Origin: Malachius bipustulatus
Lineage: Eukaryota; Arthropoda; Insecta; Coleoptera; Melyridae
Length of the DNA stretch: 64,000 bases
Direction of reading: 5' to 3'
Assembly: GCA_910589415.1 (NCBI GenBank)
Contig: OU342631.1
Span: 8,866,001 to 8,930,000 of the forward strand
Shown: positions 23,501-35,571 of the stretch, piece after piece
Numbering within the stretch: the first letter of the stretch is position 1
Layout of the letters: every line of letters begins with the position of its first letter
Notes under the pieces: generated by a model
The model's input: only the letters and a program-made list of their open reading frames with translations
Databases searched by the model: none
What the model was told of the DNA's origin: nothing
Program-made: the position numbers and the translations under genes

Positions 23501-26500
23501 TAACGTCTGTAAGCGACGCAGACGTGTCTGACTATTTGCCTCGCCGCCGACTCTTGGTCCTCGTGCAGAGGTTGGTGGTCCGAGTCCGGTAGCAATATGG
23601 GTAAAGTTGATATCTGCAAAACCGGTTCGTTGCTAGTTTGTTGAGATAATTATAAAATAAAACAAACGTACCACATTGTGGAGCTTTCGTAAACCGTCCT
23701 GGGCATCGAATTCCTCTAAAATGATTTTAAATTGGAACGTCAAACCGAAAAACATTATAGCGTGACATCGACCGGAATCATGGGAACATTCCAGAAGCCA
23801 TAAAGCGTATCTGAAATTCAAAGAAACGTACAATTATTTAAAGACATCTGGTACCCTCAATCTCACATATTGTATGGGAATATCATTCTACAAGTCATCC
23901 ATCACACTATAAATATAAGAGCATCAGTCCTATGCATAACAGTCGGTATAGTTTGGGATGTTACAGAAAGAAGATCAGTACTATCAGAAAGTAAGTCAAG
24001 TTTGGGATGCAATCAGAGTCAGTCTAGTTCTAATTCTAATAATTAGTGAAGTGACCAGAGACAGACAGAAGGCTAAAAGCGAGAAGGATACAATTATTGT
24101 GCATTGGATTAGAGAAGAGTTGTGCTTAGTGCTGTAGAAGAGACAGAAGACAGGAAGTGAGAAAAAAGAAGAAAGGTAGCTTTATGTAAAACTATGTTAT
24201 AAAAATAGAGTTTTTTGTACATTAATGATTTCTGGTTAAAAATCAACAAGTCATTTTTTTACACCCCATTATAGACTTATAGACTCATTCGATACAGCTG
24301 ATAGAAGCAACCACTTTCCTTGAATCCAGTTTTTTTATTCAGACTTGGTTTGTGTAAAATTTAATCAAACAGGACAACCGTGATATAACTGGAGCTTTGT
24401 GGAATACTTCACCCGAACAAGTGAGGTAGGTCCTGCTGTATCTTCTGCTACTCTCTCCAGGTATCAGGTGAAAAGGTTATAAAAAAATATGAATGTATTA
24501 ATTTTTTTGCTTCTTACCTTACTAAGCTTTGAACTAAAGCTTTCGGAAGGAGGCAAACCCTTTCCATAGCTTCTTCCGAATATGCAAGATAGTAGAGACA
24601 CATGGATACGCCAGTAGCAGCAATGGAAGGTCTGGGAACTTCCAATAAAGCCTGCAAGAAGGAAACAATTGTTTATTTATATTGTTAGAACTTGGGCCTT
24701 TTAACAAACACTTGTTAATAAAATAAAAAGATTGCACAAAATAAATTGATTATAATTATTATAACTATAGCTGCCATTGCTCGTGCTTGCATGAAACAAA
24801 GTACAAAGTCATTCTAGATTATTCTAGAACACATTATAATGTACCCACATAATGTAACATCCAAGAATATTCTGTACATTCCATTATATTGGAACAATCT
24901 AAAACATTTTCAGAATTTACTAACATTTTCTAACATTCTAAAACATTCCTAAACATTTTAAAACATTCCAGAGAACATCAAGAATGTTCTAAAACAATCC
25001 AGAACAGTCTAGAATATGCTATACTATGCTAGAACGTGAATTTTTTTTGAAAATTCTGCGCATTCTAGAACATTCTACAATATTTTGGAACAATATAAAA
25101 CATTCTTTCAGAATCTTGAAACATTTTATATAATTCTCAAACATTTTAAAACACTCTAAAACATTCCAAAACATATACTGCAACATATTCTAATTAAAAA
25201 TTGTAGAAAATTCTGGTAATTTTATTTTGGAACAATCTAAAATATTTTTCAAAATTTCAAAACATTTCATAAAATTCTAAAACATTCAAAAACATTCTAG
25301 AAAACATCTGGAACATTCTAAAACATTTTAGAAGATTCTGCACATTCTAGATCAGTCTACAATATTTTGGGATAATATAAAACATTTTCAAGAGCTTTAT
25401 AATACTTTATAACATTCTGAAACATTTTGACATATTCTAGAGAACATCAAGAACATTGCAAAACAATCCAGAATAATCTAGAATATGCTAGAACATTCTT
25501 GAATTAAAAATTCTAGAAAATTCTGCCCATATTAAAACATTCTACAATTTTGGAACAATTTAAAACATTTTTCATAACTAATTTTTTTTGTATAACATTC
25601 TAAAACATTCTCAAACATTTTAAAATATTCTAGAAAACAACCAAAACATTTAAGAAAATTCTGTGCATTCTAGTGTCGTGAGTAAAGCTGCCTATAGTAA
25701 ATGGTGTGACATGACAGTTGTATTCACCCATAGAGGGGTACCCGCAATTGTATTGAGGATAGGCAGGGTGAGCATGATGGCGGCTAGAGATGTGTCGGTC
25801 CGGGTCCAGGCCGGAACGGGAACGATATGATTCATTCCACGCTTGGACCCGTTCCATCGGACCCGTTCCATCGGACCCGTTCCACGGATCCGTTCTGCCT
25901 CACCTAATCAGACATCGGCAATCGGTATTCGGTACTCCCGGTCCGGTTCTCGGTCCAATCCAGTCAGTCATAAGTTAAGTTCATCATTATGGAATGGAAC
26001 GAATTTCTCTCTCCAATTCGAGGCACACCAATTAATTTTATTTTTAATTTAATTTAACTAAGTTTACTTCCTAAAATCCCAAAATATACCTACGCCATTT
26101 TCTGCGCCTATAACGGTCTAACAAGTTTTGAATTTTTCGCTATTCTTTCAGAGCAATTAGGAATTTTTTAATTGTCTGCCTTACCTACCTACCCCATTAA
26201 GTAAAAGTTCCAAGTATCAAAATGCATTTGAAGGTATAAAATAAACATAAAAAATATTAAATAAAAAAAATAATTAAACACCTGATTTTCCCTTTCATCC
26301 TATATAGGTACGCGCGCATAGGTAGGTATTAGGTACATGCAGATCTCATTATACCTATGTTCGAGTACCTATAGGGTTGATAAATTATATTTTAATAATT
26401 ATATAATTTTTTATAAATTTTGTTTTTTGTAATTTCAAGTCCTACTCAATAACATAGAGAAAGATATGTTGTCTCTGCTCAATAATCAAGTAGTTCTTAC

Positions 26501-29381
26501 ACCATATTTTTAATTAAAATCTAGATTACAATAAGTATAAACTTGCTATAAATAATTGTTTTCAATTTTTATCTGGTCGAAAAAAAACTTTATCCGGTCG
26601 AATCCCAATCAAGAAGGTACTTAGTTTAATAAGAAAATTATTTGGTAGGTATACGTTAGCAGGCGTTAAGTAGAATAAAAAATGTAGCATACAATAGCAA
26701 TAATAGCCTCATCTCATCCACCCCAACCCCTAGTCGTACCAGTCTACCAGTCACCCTCACAGTCGTTCCGTTCCGTTCTCCGTTCATCCGTACACCGGTC
26801 CAGGCCAGCAGGTACGAGCACAGCCGGAGCCGGAGCCGGAGTCGAGTTGTTTCCTTTCATTCATTCACGGAACCGGACCGAGTGGAACGACGGACCCGTT
26901 CTGTTTCATGTCTCGGACCCGGTCCGAATCGTTCCACTATCGGACCCGTTCCGTTGGAACGGGTCCGACCGGACTGACACATCTCTAATGGCGGCATTCT
27001 CTCTTGTGTTCTTGTATGGCAGAGTCATTAATAAATAATGTACTAAGTAATATGTATGTCTTTATATAAAATAAAACATATAATATGGCGCAGTCAGTAG
27101 GATATAAAACATATAATATCTAGAACATTCTATAATACATATGTTGGAAAAAACTAAAACATTTTTTAGAATCTCAAAATATTTCAAAACATTCTTAAAC
27201 ATTTTAAAACATTTCAGAGACCATCAAGAGCATTCTAAAACATTTCAAAACAGTCTAGGATATACCAGACTATACTACAACATTCTCGAATTAAAAATTC
27301 TAGAAAATTCCGCATATTCTAGAACATCCTACAATATTTTGGAACAATTTATTTCAGAATTTTGAAATATTTTGTAACATTCTATAACATTCTATAACAT
27401 TCTGTAAAATATTCGAAGCATTCTAAAACGTTTTAGAAGATTTAGATTTCCTTTTCAGCATTTAAAATATGCTATAATATTTTGGAACAACCTAAAACAT
27501 TTTACAGAATCTCAAAATATTTTAACGCATTCTCAAATATTCTTAAACATTTTAAAACATTCATGTCATTCTAAAACAGTCTATAATGTGATAGAACATT
27601 CTCAAATTAAAATTTTTAGAAATTTCTGCGCTTTCTAGAACAATCTAAAATATTTTGGAACAATCTAAAACATTGTTCAAACATTTTCACATTATTGGAA
27701 ACGCTGGAATAGGATGGAAAAAAAACCTTCTAGAATATAAAAGAAAATTCCGGCACCGGATCCCAATTCCCAAACTAACCCTCTCTTGACACCTTCATCT
27801 CAGAGTCTAGCCCCTGCAATATCTCATCCTTGGACCTTCTTGATCTATGACGCATGAAGGACTACGATAGCAGAAAAATTTAAATTACTTACTTCAAGGC
27901 CGTTGCAATTAATAAATTCAATGGAAAACTTCTTGTGGCACAGCAGGGACGACAGATATTTGAACGCCTCGAAGGCCAATCGGGCTTCCTTGGTCTCCCT
28001 CACATTGGCGTACGTCAATATCAGATCGAGGGCGTTGTTCTCGAACACGTGGCTCAGGAACTCCTGGTACTCGCCCACCGGCGTCAAGTAGCGCAAAATC
28101 AAAATTTGACGGGTCGCGATCGTCGGCGGGAAAATCTGAACGGTTCCGATCATGAAGCTCTCAAGTTCGGCCCAGGATGAGTTGCTCGTCTCCACAAACA
28201 CGCTCGTTTTGTTATTACTTTCGACCGTTTCACTGCTGGTTTTCAATTTCTTGCATTTTGGACCCTCTGATTCGTTCCCCTAAAAGGATTTAACATTAGT
28301 TTTATGGATTATTCAAATTAATAATAAATAATCGTGTACCTCAGTTGTCGACACAAAGGGAGCCTCTCTTCCCACACCAGGGGAACAATTCGGACTGATG
28401 CCGTTGTCTCTGGCTGTGGTAAAATATTTTAAATTAAAAAAAAGTGAACAATTTTTCATAAAAACTTACCTCTCTTACAACTAACCGGCGGAGGTGACTT
28501 AATACCTTGCTCGGGTGATTTCATGAAAGATTTCGATGAGGAAAAATGCGCAAACGGCCTGCTTGATAGCGTTCTGTTCATGAATTCGGACGAGGACTGT
28601 AAACGTTTCAGTCTCTGAAGCAGTAGAGGTACCAGGCGCCCATTTTGTTCTCTTTTATTAACAAAAAAATTATATAATAGAAATAAAATGCAATAATTAG
28701 GTTTATTTATACACCTACCTAAACCTCGTAGCAATGTCCGGGATTTCCATTGCGGCTGCTAAAAGTCCAGTAGCATAGCTCTGCAAGGGCTCTATGGAAT
28801 TCGTAGTCCATTTAATTAAACGATGTATTAAGGTGTCCATGTCGGGCTGGAATACCACGGAAGTCTCTAGCCCTGGCATGACGTCCAACATGAGTCTACA
28901 GGCAGCTATGTTCAACTGGTCTATATCTCGACCGGTGATCCCCAATCTACTGTAGAATGTGTCTCGTAAATAGTCACTGACAAGCTGAAAGGAACAATCG
29001 TGGCGTAAATATTCCGGCACATTCCGGCAAACACCAACTCACCTTATTCATAAAGTGGTCTTTTCGGAACAGTGCCTTCAAAATTTGACCGAACTTGCAC
29101 TCCGGGTCGGCCCTGGATGGATGTCTCTCGTCGAAGGGATCCGGGTCCATTTTCAAATAGTTCTCAGTCTCCACTTCGATAATTTCCGCTAACCTGAAAT
29201 CGTCAATCGGGTTTAGAGCTTGATTAGGGATGAAATTTAAATCTTCCTACCTAGTCAACGTCGGGACAGGATCGTAAGTATGATGTTGGGTATGTTCATC
29301 TTCCCATGACTTTATGAGGGTAGTAACCTCGGTCATTACGTTGGTGGTGGTGTTGGTGTTATTGGGTCCGTTATCACTCAT
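20571..29381 (-). CDS. mahj: DCAF1 (Mahjong), CUL4-DDB1 ubiquitin-ligase substrate receptor (eleven exons)
   Basis: DCAF1 is a substrate receptor for CRL4 ubiquitin ligase; in Drosophila the orthologue is Mahjong. Exons in order are 29251-29381, 29043-29193, 28719-28984, 28470-28651, 28340-28413, 27893-28279, 24518-24651, 23672-23810, 23118-23613, 22942-23051 and 20571-22883. All phases close and give 1460 aa, close to the ~1500 aa of the family. Signatures are [20 protein letters not shown] near the N-terminus, and [20 protein letters not shown] with [15 protein letters not shown] in the armadillo-like region. A LisH motif ([19 protein letters not shown]) lies around residue 850, followed by a WD40 propeller with the DDB1-binding WDIR box. 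The last ~95 residues are an Asp/Glu tail ending LDLLFEY. Most introns are 50-330 bp; intron 6 is 3.2 kb and repeat-filled. Confidence 0.95.
25674..27119 (+). mobile_element. LTR-retrotransposon remnant (LTR plus primer-binding site) interrupting the intronic repeat
   Basis: CTAG flanks both sides (25670-25673 and 27120-27123) as a possible 4-bp duplication. The sequence starts TGTCGTGAGTAAAGC and runs to ATAAAACATATAATAT (27071-27086). Then comes GGCGCAGTCAGTAGGAT and a second copy of the same LTR tail ending at 27119. The middle segment resembles a TGGCGCAGTCGGTAGG-type tRNA-Ser primer-binding site, known from memory in some insect Gypsy elements. Together this suggests an element whose interior was deleted. 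It contains a nested hAT-like insertion (25785-26987). Confidence 0.5.
25785..26987. mobile_element. hAT-like non-autonomous transposon nested in the LTR remnant
   Basis: The ends TAGAGATGTGTCGGTCCGG and CCGGACTGACACATCTCTA are inverted repeats with one mismatch in 19. They are flanked by an exact 8-bp duplication ATGGCGGC (25777-25784 and 26988-26995). Subterminal regions on both sides contain many GGACCCGTTCC copies (25850-25890 and 26880-26970). No transposase is visible. The TAGRGATG start resembles that of the hAT-like element in ODR4, suggesting related but distinct families. Confidence 0.85.
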
Positions 29382-29836
29382 GTTTGGCTCAACTTGGAAC
29401 GGTTCGGATGAAATAATTTTCAATGAATTATACGCATGAGGCTATGGAAGCAACATAACCTGTAAGATATTTCAAACACGGTTCGAGGTGGCTGATGCAA
29501 TTTGTTCTTTATTGCGACCATAAAGTTAACAACAAACAGTTTTATTTCTTTATTTTTTTCAATATATGACGAATCTATAATTAACAGAACATTTTTTCAG
29601 ATATTAAAATATAACGCTAGTTAACTTAACAACAATAATCACAGTGAAAAACGGTAAGTCGTTGAACATTTTTTTTTCAATTTTTTTATACATAAAAACT
29701 AACAACGTACGTACCTGACAATGACATGTGACATGTAGTACGTATTTGCTAAAGCGCCGACAACCAGCAACAATCGCGTGCGCATTACAGTCATTACACA
29801 TTTTCATGAACAATCATCTTCGAATCTTTTGATTGA

Positions 29837-29867
<31 letters not shown>

Positions 29868-30335
29868 TGATCTTGATATTCATTAAAAATAAAAGTGACA
29901 AACAGTTGATTATAGCGCGATGGATAGGTCATTTGTTCATTGTTAGGTTTTCCCTGAAATTTCAATAAAATAACCCGCTTGTAGATTTAATGTGAGAGTT
30001 AATTTAACACCGCTGTTCTCGGCACTATAGCGTAGCTCACTGTTACCCTAAATCGACTTTCTTGACGTTGACTTTTATGTAGCCGTCCACAGATCTAAAA
30101 ACGATGTACATCTCTTGGCTGCGTTCAGATTTGGATAATTTTCTATACGCACGCGTGAAAAATTCGAGTAAATAATTAAATATTAATTTAATGCTCAATA
30201 TTTTTTATATCCTAAGCAGTAATTTAAAATATACTAGTTATTTAGAAAATTAATTCAAAAACGTGAAACACATTTACATGATCGGCAGTTATTTAATGAT
30301 TTTTATTAATTTTTTAATTGAAAACAAAATCAATT
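29382..30335. other. Intergenic region; GAT microsatellite
   Basis: Lies between the DCAF1 start and the 3' end of the regucalcin-like gene. A (GAT)n microsatellite occupies about 29836-29866. No coding region is supported. Confidence 0.6.
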
Positions 30336-31599
30336 TCATTTGGATATTTCATAATTTGGTGCTGGTATTCCTCTGGCTTCCAAATTTTCTACCATACAAG
30401 TACAACCAGCTGGATGATCTGGGACCTCTCCATGTACTTTCAGCCTTGAAGTAGTTACATATAGAACATTCAGTAAACTATGGCCAAATACCACTGAACT
30501 TAACTGAAACATTATCTGCCTATATTTTATATTATTATGTTATAGTATTGGTAAAAATTACTTGAGAGGTGGGCATTTTAATGAGCTGAATAATTGTGTT
30601 AGACGTCGGATCGAATTGTATAACTTCCGATCCTTGCATGAAAGTGATCCACAAATGACCGTTGTCATCAATCGTGAGTCCATAAGGAGTGCCTTCTAGA
30701 TCAAATTGAGACGTTTCAAAGATGGTCGTCTTATCACCTGAAACGAAAAACTTATGAGATTTTTAATTTGAATGAAAATGGGGCAGAAAGTCTCACTAAT
30801 TGTAACAGTGTTAGAAACATCATAAGCAAAGATAACACTTTGAAATGCATCGGATAAGTACAATTTTTTAAGATTTGAATCCCAAGCAATTCCTTTTATG
30901 GCACCAAATCCAGTATCCTTTTCTTCTAAAGTAAAATTACTGGTTAACAGAAAAATGGCACCTTGTCCATCTTCTACATGCTCATGATGACCACGGTTAT
31001 CACTAGCCGTTATGCTCGCTGAAAAGTCAATGAAATAGTAGTCCCTTTTCTTCGAATGAACGGTTGTTTATGACAACTGTTTCTTACCTATCCAAATATT
31101 TGCATGTGGATCGATGCCAGCCGCAGAAATGAAAACCCTGTGATTATTCTCCGATCTTTCCACTGTAGCGAGAGTTTTAATGCTGCTTACTTTTTTCCCA
31201 GACCAAGAAAATGTCATGATATCTTTCCCGAGACCTGCAATAAACGTGTTTTTCTTGTTTTCTACTGGAAACACAAACGCTAAATCACGGGTACCTGAAA
31301 AAGTTTAAATGACTGAGAAACATTTCTTTCAATTGCGGTTAAATGTAACATTTTAATCCAAGGGACCGCGAGAGCGGGGGAATCCCTGAAATCTCATATC
31401 TTACCGTGAGAGTGAGAAGTAAGGCAAATTACTTACCCACTTTGCATTTCATGGTTTTATTGCTCTTTGGAATGTACTTGTAAAAAAATGAGCTGTGCGA
31501 GTCAATAAAATACAATGATTCTGTTTTATTGTGCCAATAAATTCCAAAACCATGGTCGAGAGCTTCAGATATCAATTTTATGTTAAAATTTTCTGCCAT
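30336..31599 (-). CDS. Regucalcin / SMP-30-like protein (five exons), probably non-catalytic
   Basis: SMP-30 family proteins are six-bladed propeller gluconolactonases or calcium-binding regucalcins. Exons in order are 31437-31599, 31088-31294, 30797-31018, 30562-30737 and 30336-30503; phases close to give 311 aa, the usual length. Family features are YFID early, GIDPHANIWIG, KGIAWDSNLKKLYLSD, GLTIDDNGHLWITF and the ending LYVTTSRLKV...DHPAGC. Judged by my alignment, the metal-ligand positions corresponding to human Glu18, Asn103, Asn154 and Asp204 are Phe, a small residue, Lys and Tyr. It therefore probably cannot bind the catalytic metal. It has no signal peptide and is likely cytosolic. 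It starts 930 bp from, and divergently to, TRAP-alpha. The start ATG at 31599 is the only one that keeps blade 1. Confidence 0.88.
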
Positions 31600-32528
31600 T
31601 TTATTGACAAGAATTTTATCGATTAAACTAATAATGACAAACCGTCATTTCTTAAAATTGGCTTCTCTCGGTTTTATATCCATTTTTTGATATTTTCGAG
31701 CTCAGTTTATAAATAATTTTCACCCATAAAAACTTCATAAAAATATTTGATTTTATAATAATTTCTGTGAATAATTTACCTTTCAAATATAAAAATTCCT
31801 TTTAAAATGTCAATTTGACAATGTTAATTTTTATCATAATAGAATATAAAGCTGGCTTTTAATACCGCGTGTTCCGTAAACTTGGTAGAGGCTCTGTCAA
31901 GTTTCGTAGCGCACCATGGGGTTTTTTACTCAACAGTCGTCATTATTTTTTTATGTTGATTTTTTCTAGATGACTACATAACGAACTTCCTGCTCTACCT
32001 GCATTCTCATAGCAAAACGGAAGCCTGTGTCTCTATTATAGAAGATGCCATTTTTTTAAAGGGCTAATTCCTTTGCAACAACAATGACATTGTCAGCGGT
32101 TTGCTTAGAACCAAGACGTCACAATCCATTATGGTCCTTCCGGAGGTTCTTTTATCTAAGAGGAAGCCAAAGTAAAGGAGTGAAGAAGAAGAGAGTTGCA
32201 CTAGCGTCATGTCAAGTGTCAAACTTTTTCCTTGTGACAGGTTCCACGTAACAGGCGATTTTTGCATTGTTGGAAGTTGGAGAACTGGAAAAGTAGTGAC
32301 GTGACGAGAGTTGTATCTGGGATCTTGGCAGATTGCATGACTCTAATGAAACCATTATAGAAAGTGGAACCGGTGCGAGAAAGCGGAGTGCCACCGCAGC
32401 GTGTTGTAAATTTATATTAATTACTAAGTTCGTGTGTACGTAAATGTAACTTTATTACCGCGTGTGTGTAATTTTTGATACGAAACTTTTTAAAGTTCCT
32501 TTTAATTTCGTTCAAATACCGAAATAAA
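31600..32528. promoter_or_regulatory. Shared upstream region of divergent regucalcin-like and TRAP-alpha genes
   Basis: A 929-bp space separates the two start codons. I see no coding region and no clear TATA box at either end. It must contain both promoters if neither gene has a distant non-coding exon; this is inferred from gene arrangement only. Confidence 0.45.
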
Positions 32529-33731
32529 ATGAAACTCATTTTGATGCTACTCCTGGTTTTACCAGCAGTTCTATTTACTTTGGATAATGGTAAGTTCAAT
32601 TTTCGATTGTTTTTCCATAAAAGTTCTGATAGTGAAAGGCGTCTTACGTAATTATTGGACTAGATCTTCTCCATAATTTTTAAAGAAACCGAATTACTCG
32701 AAAATCCAAACATATGTTCTACATTTCTGCTCATATTCTACACTCTACAGGCAAACGATTGATGTCATACGCCGAGGACCCCATAGAAGATGAAATCGAT
32801 GTGGAAGGTGAAGCCGATATTGAAGAAGTGAGCACCACCGAGGATGAAGACGAAGACGAAAAAACGACCGCTTCTCCCGACGCTGACACTTACCTATTGT
32901 TCATCAAACCGATACAAAGCGGATCCTCCCAGCTAGGTTCGTTCCCTACCAACCCATCACTTTTCAGGCTAATACCTTCTATTCTTCGCAGAACTACCAG
33001 CTGGGATCCCCGTGGAATTCCTGGTCGGTTTCCGTAACAAAGGCAACCAGGATTTCGTTTTGGAAACTCTGGAGGCCTCCTTCCGTTACCCCATGGACTT
33101 CAACTTCTACATCCAGAACTTCTCGGCCATCCCTTACAGTAGAATGGTCCAACCGAACCAGGAAGCGACCCTCGCCTACAGCTTCATTCCGGCCGAGGCT
33201 TACGCCGGCAGACCGTTCGGACTCAACATCAATCTCGCCTACAGAGACACGGCCGGAAATTCGTTCCAGGAAGCCGTTTTCAATGAAACCGTTCAGATTG
33301 TAGAATTGGAAGAAGGTATTTTTTTAAATTACAACAATATGATTTTTGTAACTTGTTTATTATTAAATTACAGGACTGGACGGTGAGACTTTCTTTTTAT
33401 ACGTATTCCTAGCAGCCGGCATTGTTCTTCTGTTAGTCGTCGGACAGCAAACTCTTATCACGGTCAGTAAAAAGCACGTGACCAGAAAACCGGCTCCCGT
33501 CGAGACCGGTACTAGCAACCCTAACAACGTAGACTTTGATTGGCTTCCAAAACAGACACTCGCTTCTCTCAGTAAGTGTGATTTTTTTTACGTTTTTTTT
33601 TCTTATAGGGAGATTTTCATTGGTTTTTGTCCAACATTTCAGATAAGGAAAAGCAGAAGTCTCCGAAAACGTTGAGGAACCAGCAGAGTCCACGATCACG
33701 TAAAGTGAAACGTACAACAGGGTCTGAATAG
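32529..33731 (+). CDS. SSR1: Translocon-associated protein subunit alpha (TRAP-alpha, SSR1)
   Basis: TRAP-alpha is a single-pass ER membrane subunit of the TRAP complex next to the Sec61 translocon, aiding secretory-protein translocation. Exons are 32529-32589, 32751-32936, 32992-33315, 33374-33571 and 33643-33731, giving 285 aa, the standard family length. An N-terminal signal peptide (MKLILMLLLVLPAVLFTLDN) is followed by a Glu/Asp-rich lumenal stretch. The conserved core includes GIPVEFLVGFRNKG and ASFRYPMDFNFYIQNFSA. A membrane helix (FFLYVFLAAGIVLLLVVG) and a Lys/Arg-rich cytosolic tail complete it. NFS and NET are possible N-glycosylation sites. The region matches the whole family with no breaks. 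AATAAA lies at 34139-34144. Confidence 0.95.
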
Positions 33732-34276
33732 TGTCTGACTGATCTCATTTGGAACAAATCATAATAATTGTCATTCATCTAATGGTATAATAATTCGACT
33801 ACTACAACAGCTCTTTGATACATTTTTTGTAACAGTGTTAGTGTTAGAAAGTAAGGAAAGGAATGAGTTTATTTATTTTGTAAACTGTTTTGTAATAATT
33901 GTTATTCTTAACGGTGAGATATTTGGAACGCAGCCAATAATAGGGAGCTTTCAATGCAATAAAACTGAGGGTACAGTTATTATTGATCATTTAAAATTGG
34001 TTGTTTCCTTTCCAGTATCTCCCTGTTCTGTTATTCAACCAAGTAATATTATTTGTTATTCCTTATTAAAATAAATTAGCTATAAAGGATGTCTTTAACT
34101 GTACATAAAATTTGAGAGTTGTGTGATACTGTAAAGACAAATAAAGGGGACTTTTCTAAATGGATTTCTTTTTAACTTCATAAATTTTCTATAATTCATA
34201 ATTATTACTGTTGGTCAAAAAAATGCTTTGAAGATGGAACAAGCCCTTACAGACATATCGACATCAGTCTGGTTTA
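33732..34276. other. TRAP-alpha 3'UTR and downstream sequence
   Basis: Runs from the TRAP-alpha stop through AATAAA at 34139 to the next transposon. No separate gene is supported; a 79-codon frame at 33835 is likely chance in the UTR. Confidence 0.6.
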
Positions 34277-34278
34277 TA

Positions 34279-34829
34279 CAGGTTGATCAGTAACTCGCGC
34301 ACTCAGAGCATGCTGCGGTAAACTTCACTTTTTAAGAGTGGTAAATTTTCTTAATGCAGTGTTGTAAGTTCTTGTCTTCCAAAAATATGACAATTGTTGT
34401 AAAAAAAAAAAGTTGGCAACATGTGAATAAGTTCGGGTTAGATGGTATTGTTATTATTTTTATTTCCATAGCAACGAAGGCATTTGAATATTTGATATTT
34501 TAAGTTGAGTTTAGGCGGTAGCCAAATTTCAAATTTCGTTCAGATGTAGGTATGGTATCAATTTCCAACATTCTCAATTCCTCTGTAAGGTTTTGTGAAA
34601 AAAAAAAATTGATGAATTATATGGTATTCGTTCCAGACATTACAGTAACCTGAATTTTTTATTAATTTTTATTACAGTTATTGAAAAAATTACCTTTAAA
34701 TTCGGATGAGGGAAACTCTGTAACTTGAAAACCAACCGTTGGATTCAATTTTTTTTTGCAGAATATTCTGAATTTTAATGGGCTCTATATCGCCCTGTAT
34801 TCGGAGTGCGCGAGTTACTGATCACCCTG
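34279..34829. mobile_element. Mariner-type MITE (TA duplication)
   Basis: The ends CAGGTTGATCAGTAACTCGC and its near-perfect inverted counterpart (GAGTGCGCGAGTTACTGATC, then ACCCTG) match in 25 of 26 positions. They lie between TA dinucleotides at 34277-34278 and 34830-34831. The 551-bp interior is AT-rich without coding capacity. The TA duplication fits the Tc1/mariner superfamily. Confidence 0.75.
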
Positions 34830-34831
34830 TA

Positions 34832-35571
34832 TATTTTATTTTTCATATATGCCTACCAGATTTCAATTTTCGTAATGTGAGATGTTGGAACTCTTCACTT
34901 CACAAACTAAATTATATGAACTCAAAAAGTGTCTCGCAGCAGCTCCTTTTAAAGCTAAAAAAATCTTCAGCGAATTTTGTAATGTTTGTTTTTCAAAGGA
35001 AGACTAGTCAGATCATTGCCAAGATATACTTGTCGATTTTTAGCTTTAAATAATTATAATAATAATTTAGTGTTGCTATAGTAGGATTAACTTTAAAAAG
35101 TCAGATGTGACGTCACACTAACCGTTCGAATTAATATTTTTAATTCCACCAGAAAATGTCAAACAGTTAAATGTCAAGTTGTAAAGGAGCGTAAATTATT
35201 GAAAAAATCATTCAAACAATGAATTGAATCGCTTACGTCAGTTTGAGAGCCACTGACAACTACATAAAATTTATTCACGTAATGACATTCTATCCTCCGT
35301 GTTGTGCATTTAATTCTCATTCAAAACCGATGTTGACGTATACTTATTTATGCGGGATGGAGTGTTTAGACAATCTGGACGGTTACTATAAAAACCAGTA
35401 TATGAAACAAAATAAATCGAACTATCAAAAGGATGTGTATTCTTAATCGATACGTATGACTTTTTAGACTTTATTGGACTATAGACGATTGTCAACTAAC
35501 AGGAACCCAACCATTTTTATATTTCAAAGGAGGGAACATCCGTCTTAATAATTATATGTAGATAAGACATA
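34832..35571. other. No gene seen
   Basis: AT-rich spacer between two mariner-like elements; only short chance frames. Confidence 0.45.

Larger units (their letters stand above)
24800..27710. repeat. Degenerate ACATTCTAGAACATT-type repeat in DCAF1 intron 6
   Basis: From about 24813 to 25670, and again from 27120 to 27700, the intron consists of diverged short units such as TAAAACATTCTAGAAAATTCTG and TTTGGAACAATCTAAAACATT. Because units alternate TTC and GAA, perfect three-box heat-shock-like elements arise, for example TTC-TA-GAA-CA-TTC at 25063-25075. The two halves were one array before the insertion at 25674-27119. Unit length is irregular (roughly 15-40 bp). Confidence 0.75.

Noticed and set aside
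29836..29866. Poly-Asp/His coding repeat
   Set aside because: It is a plain (GAT)n microsatellite outside any gene.
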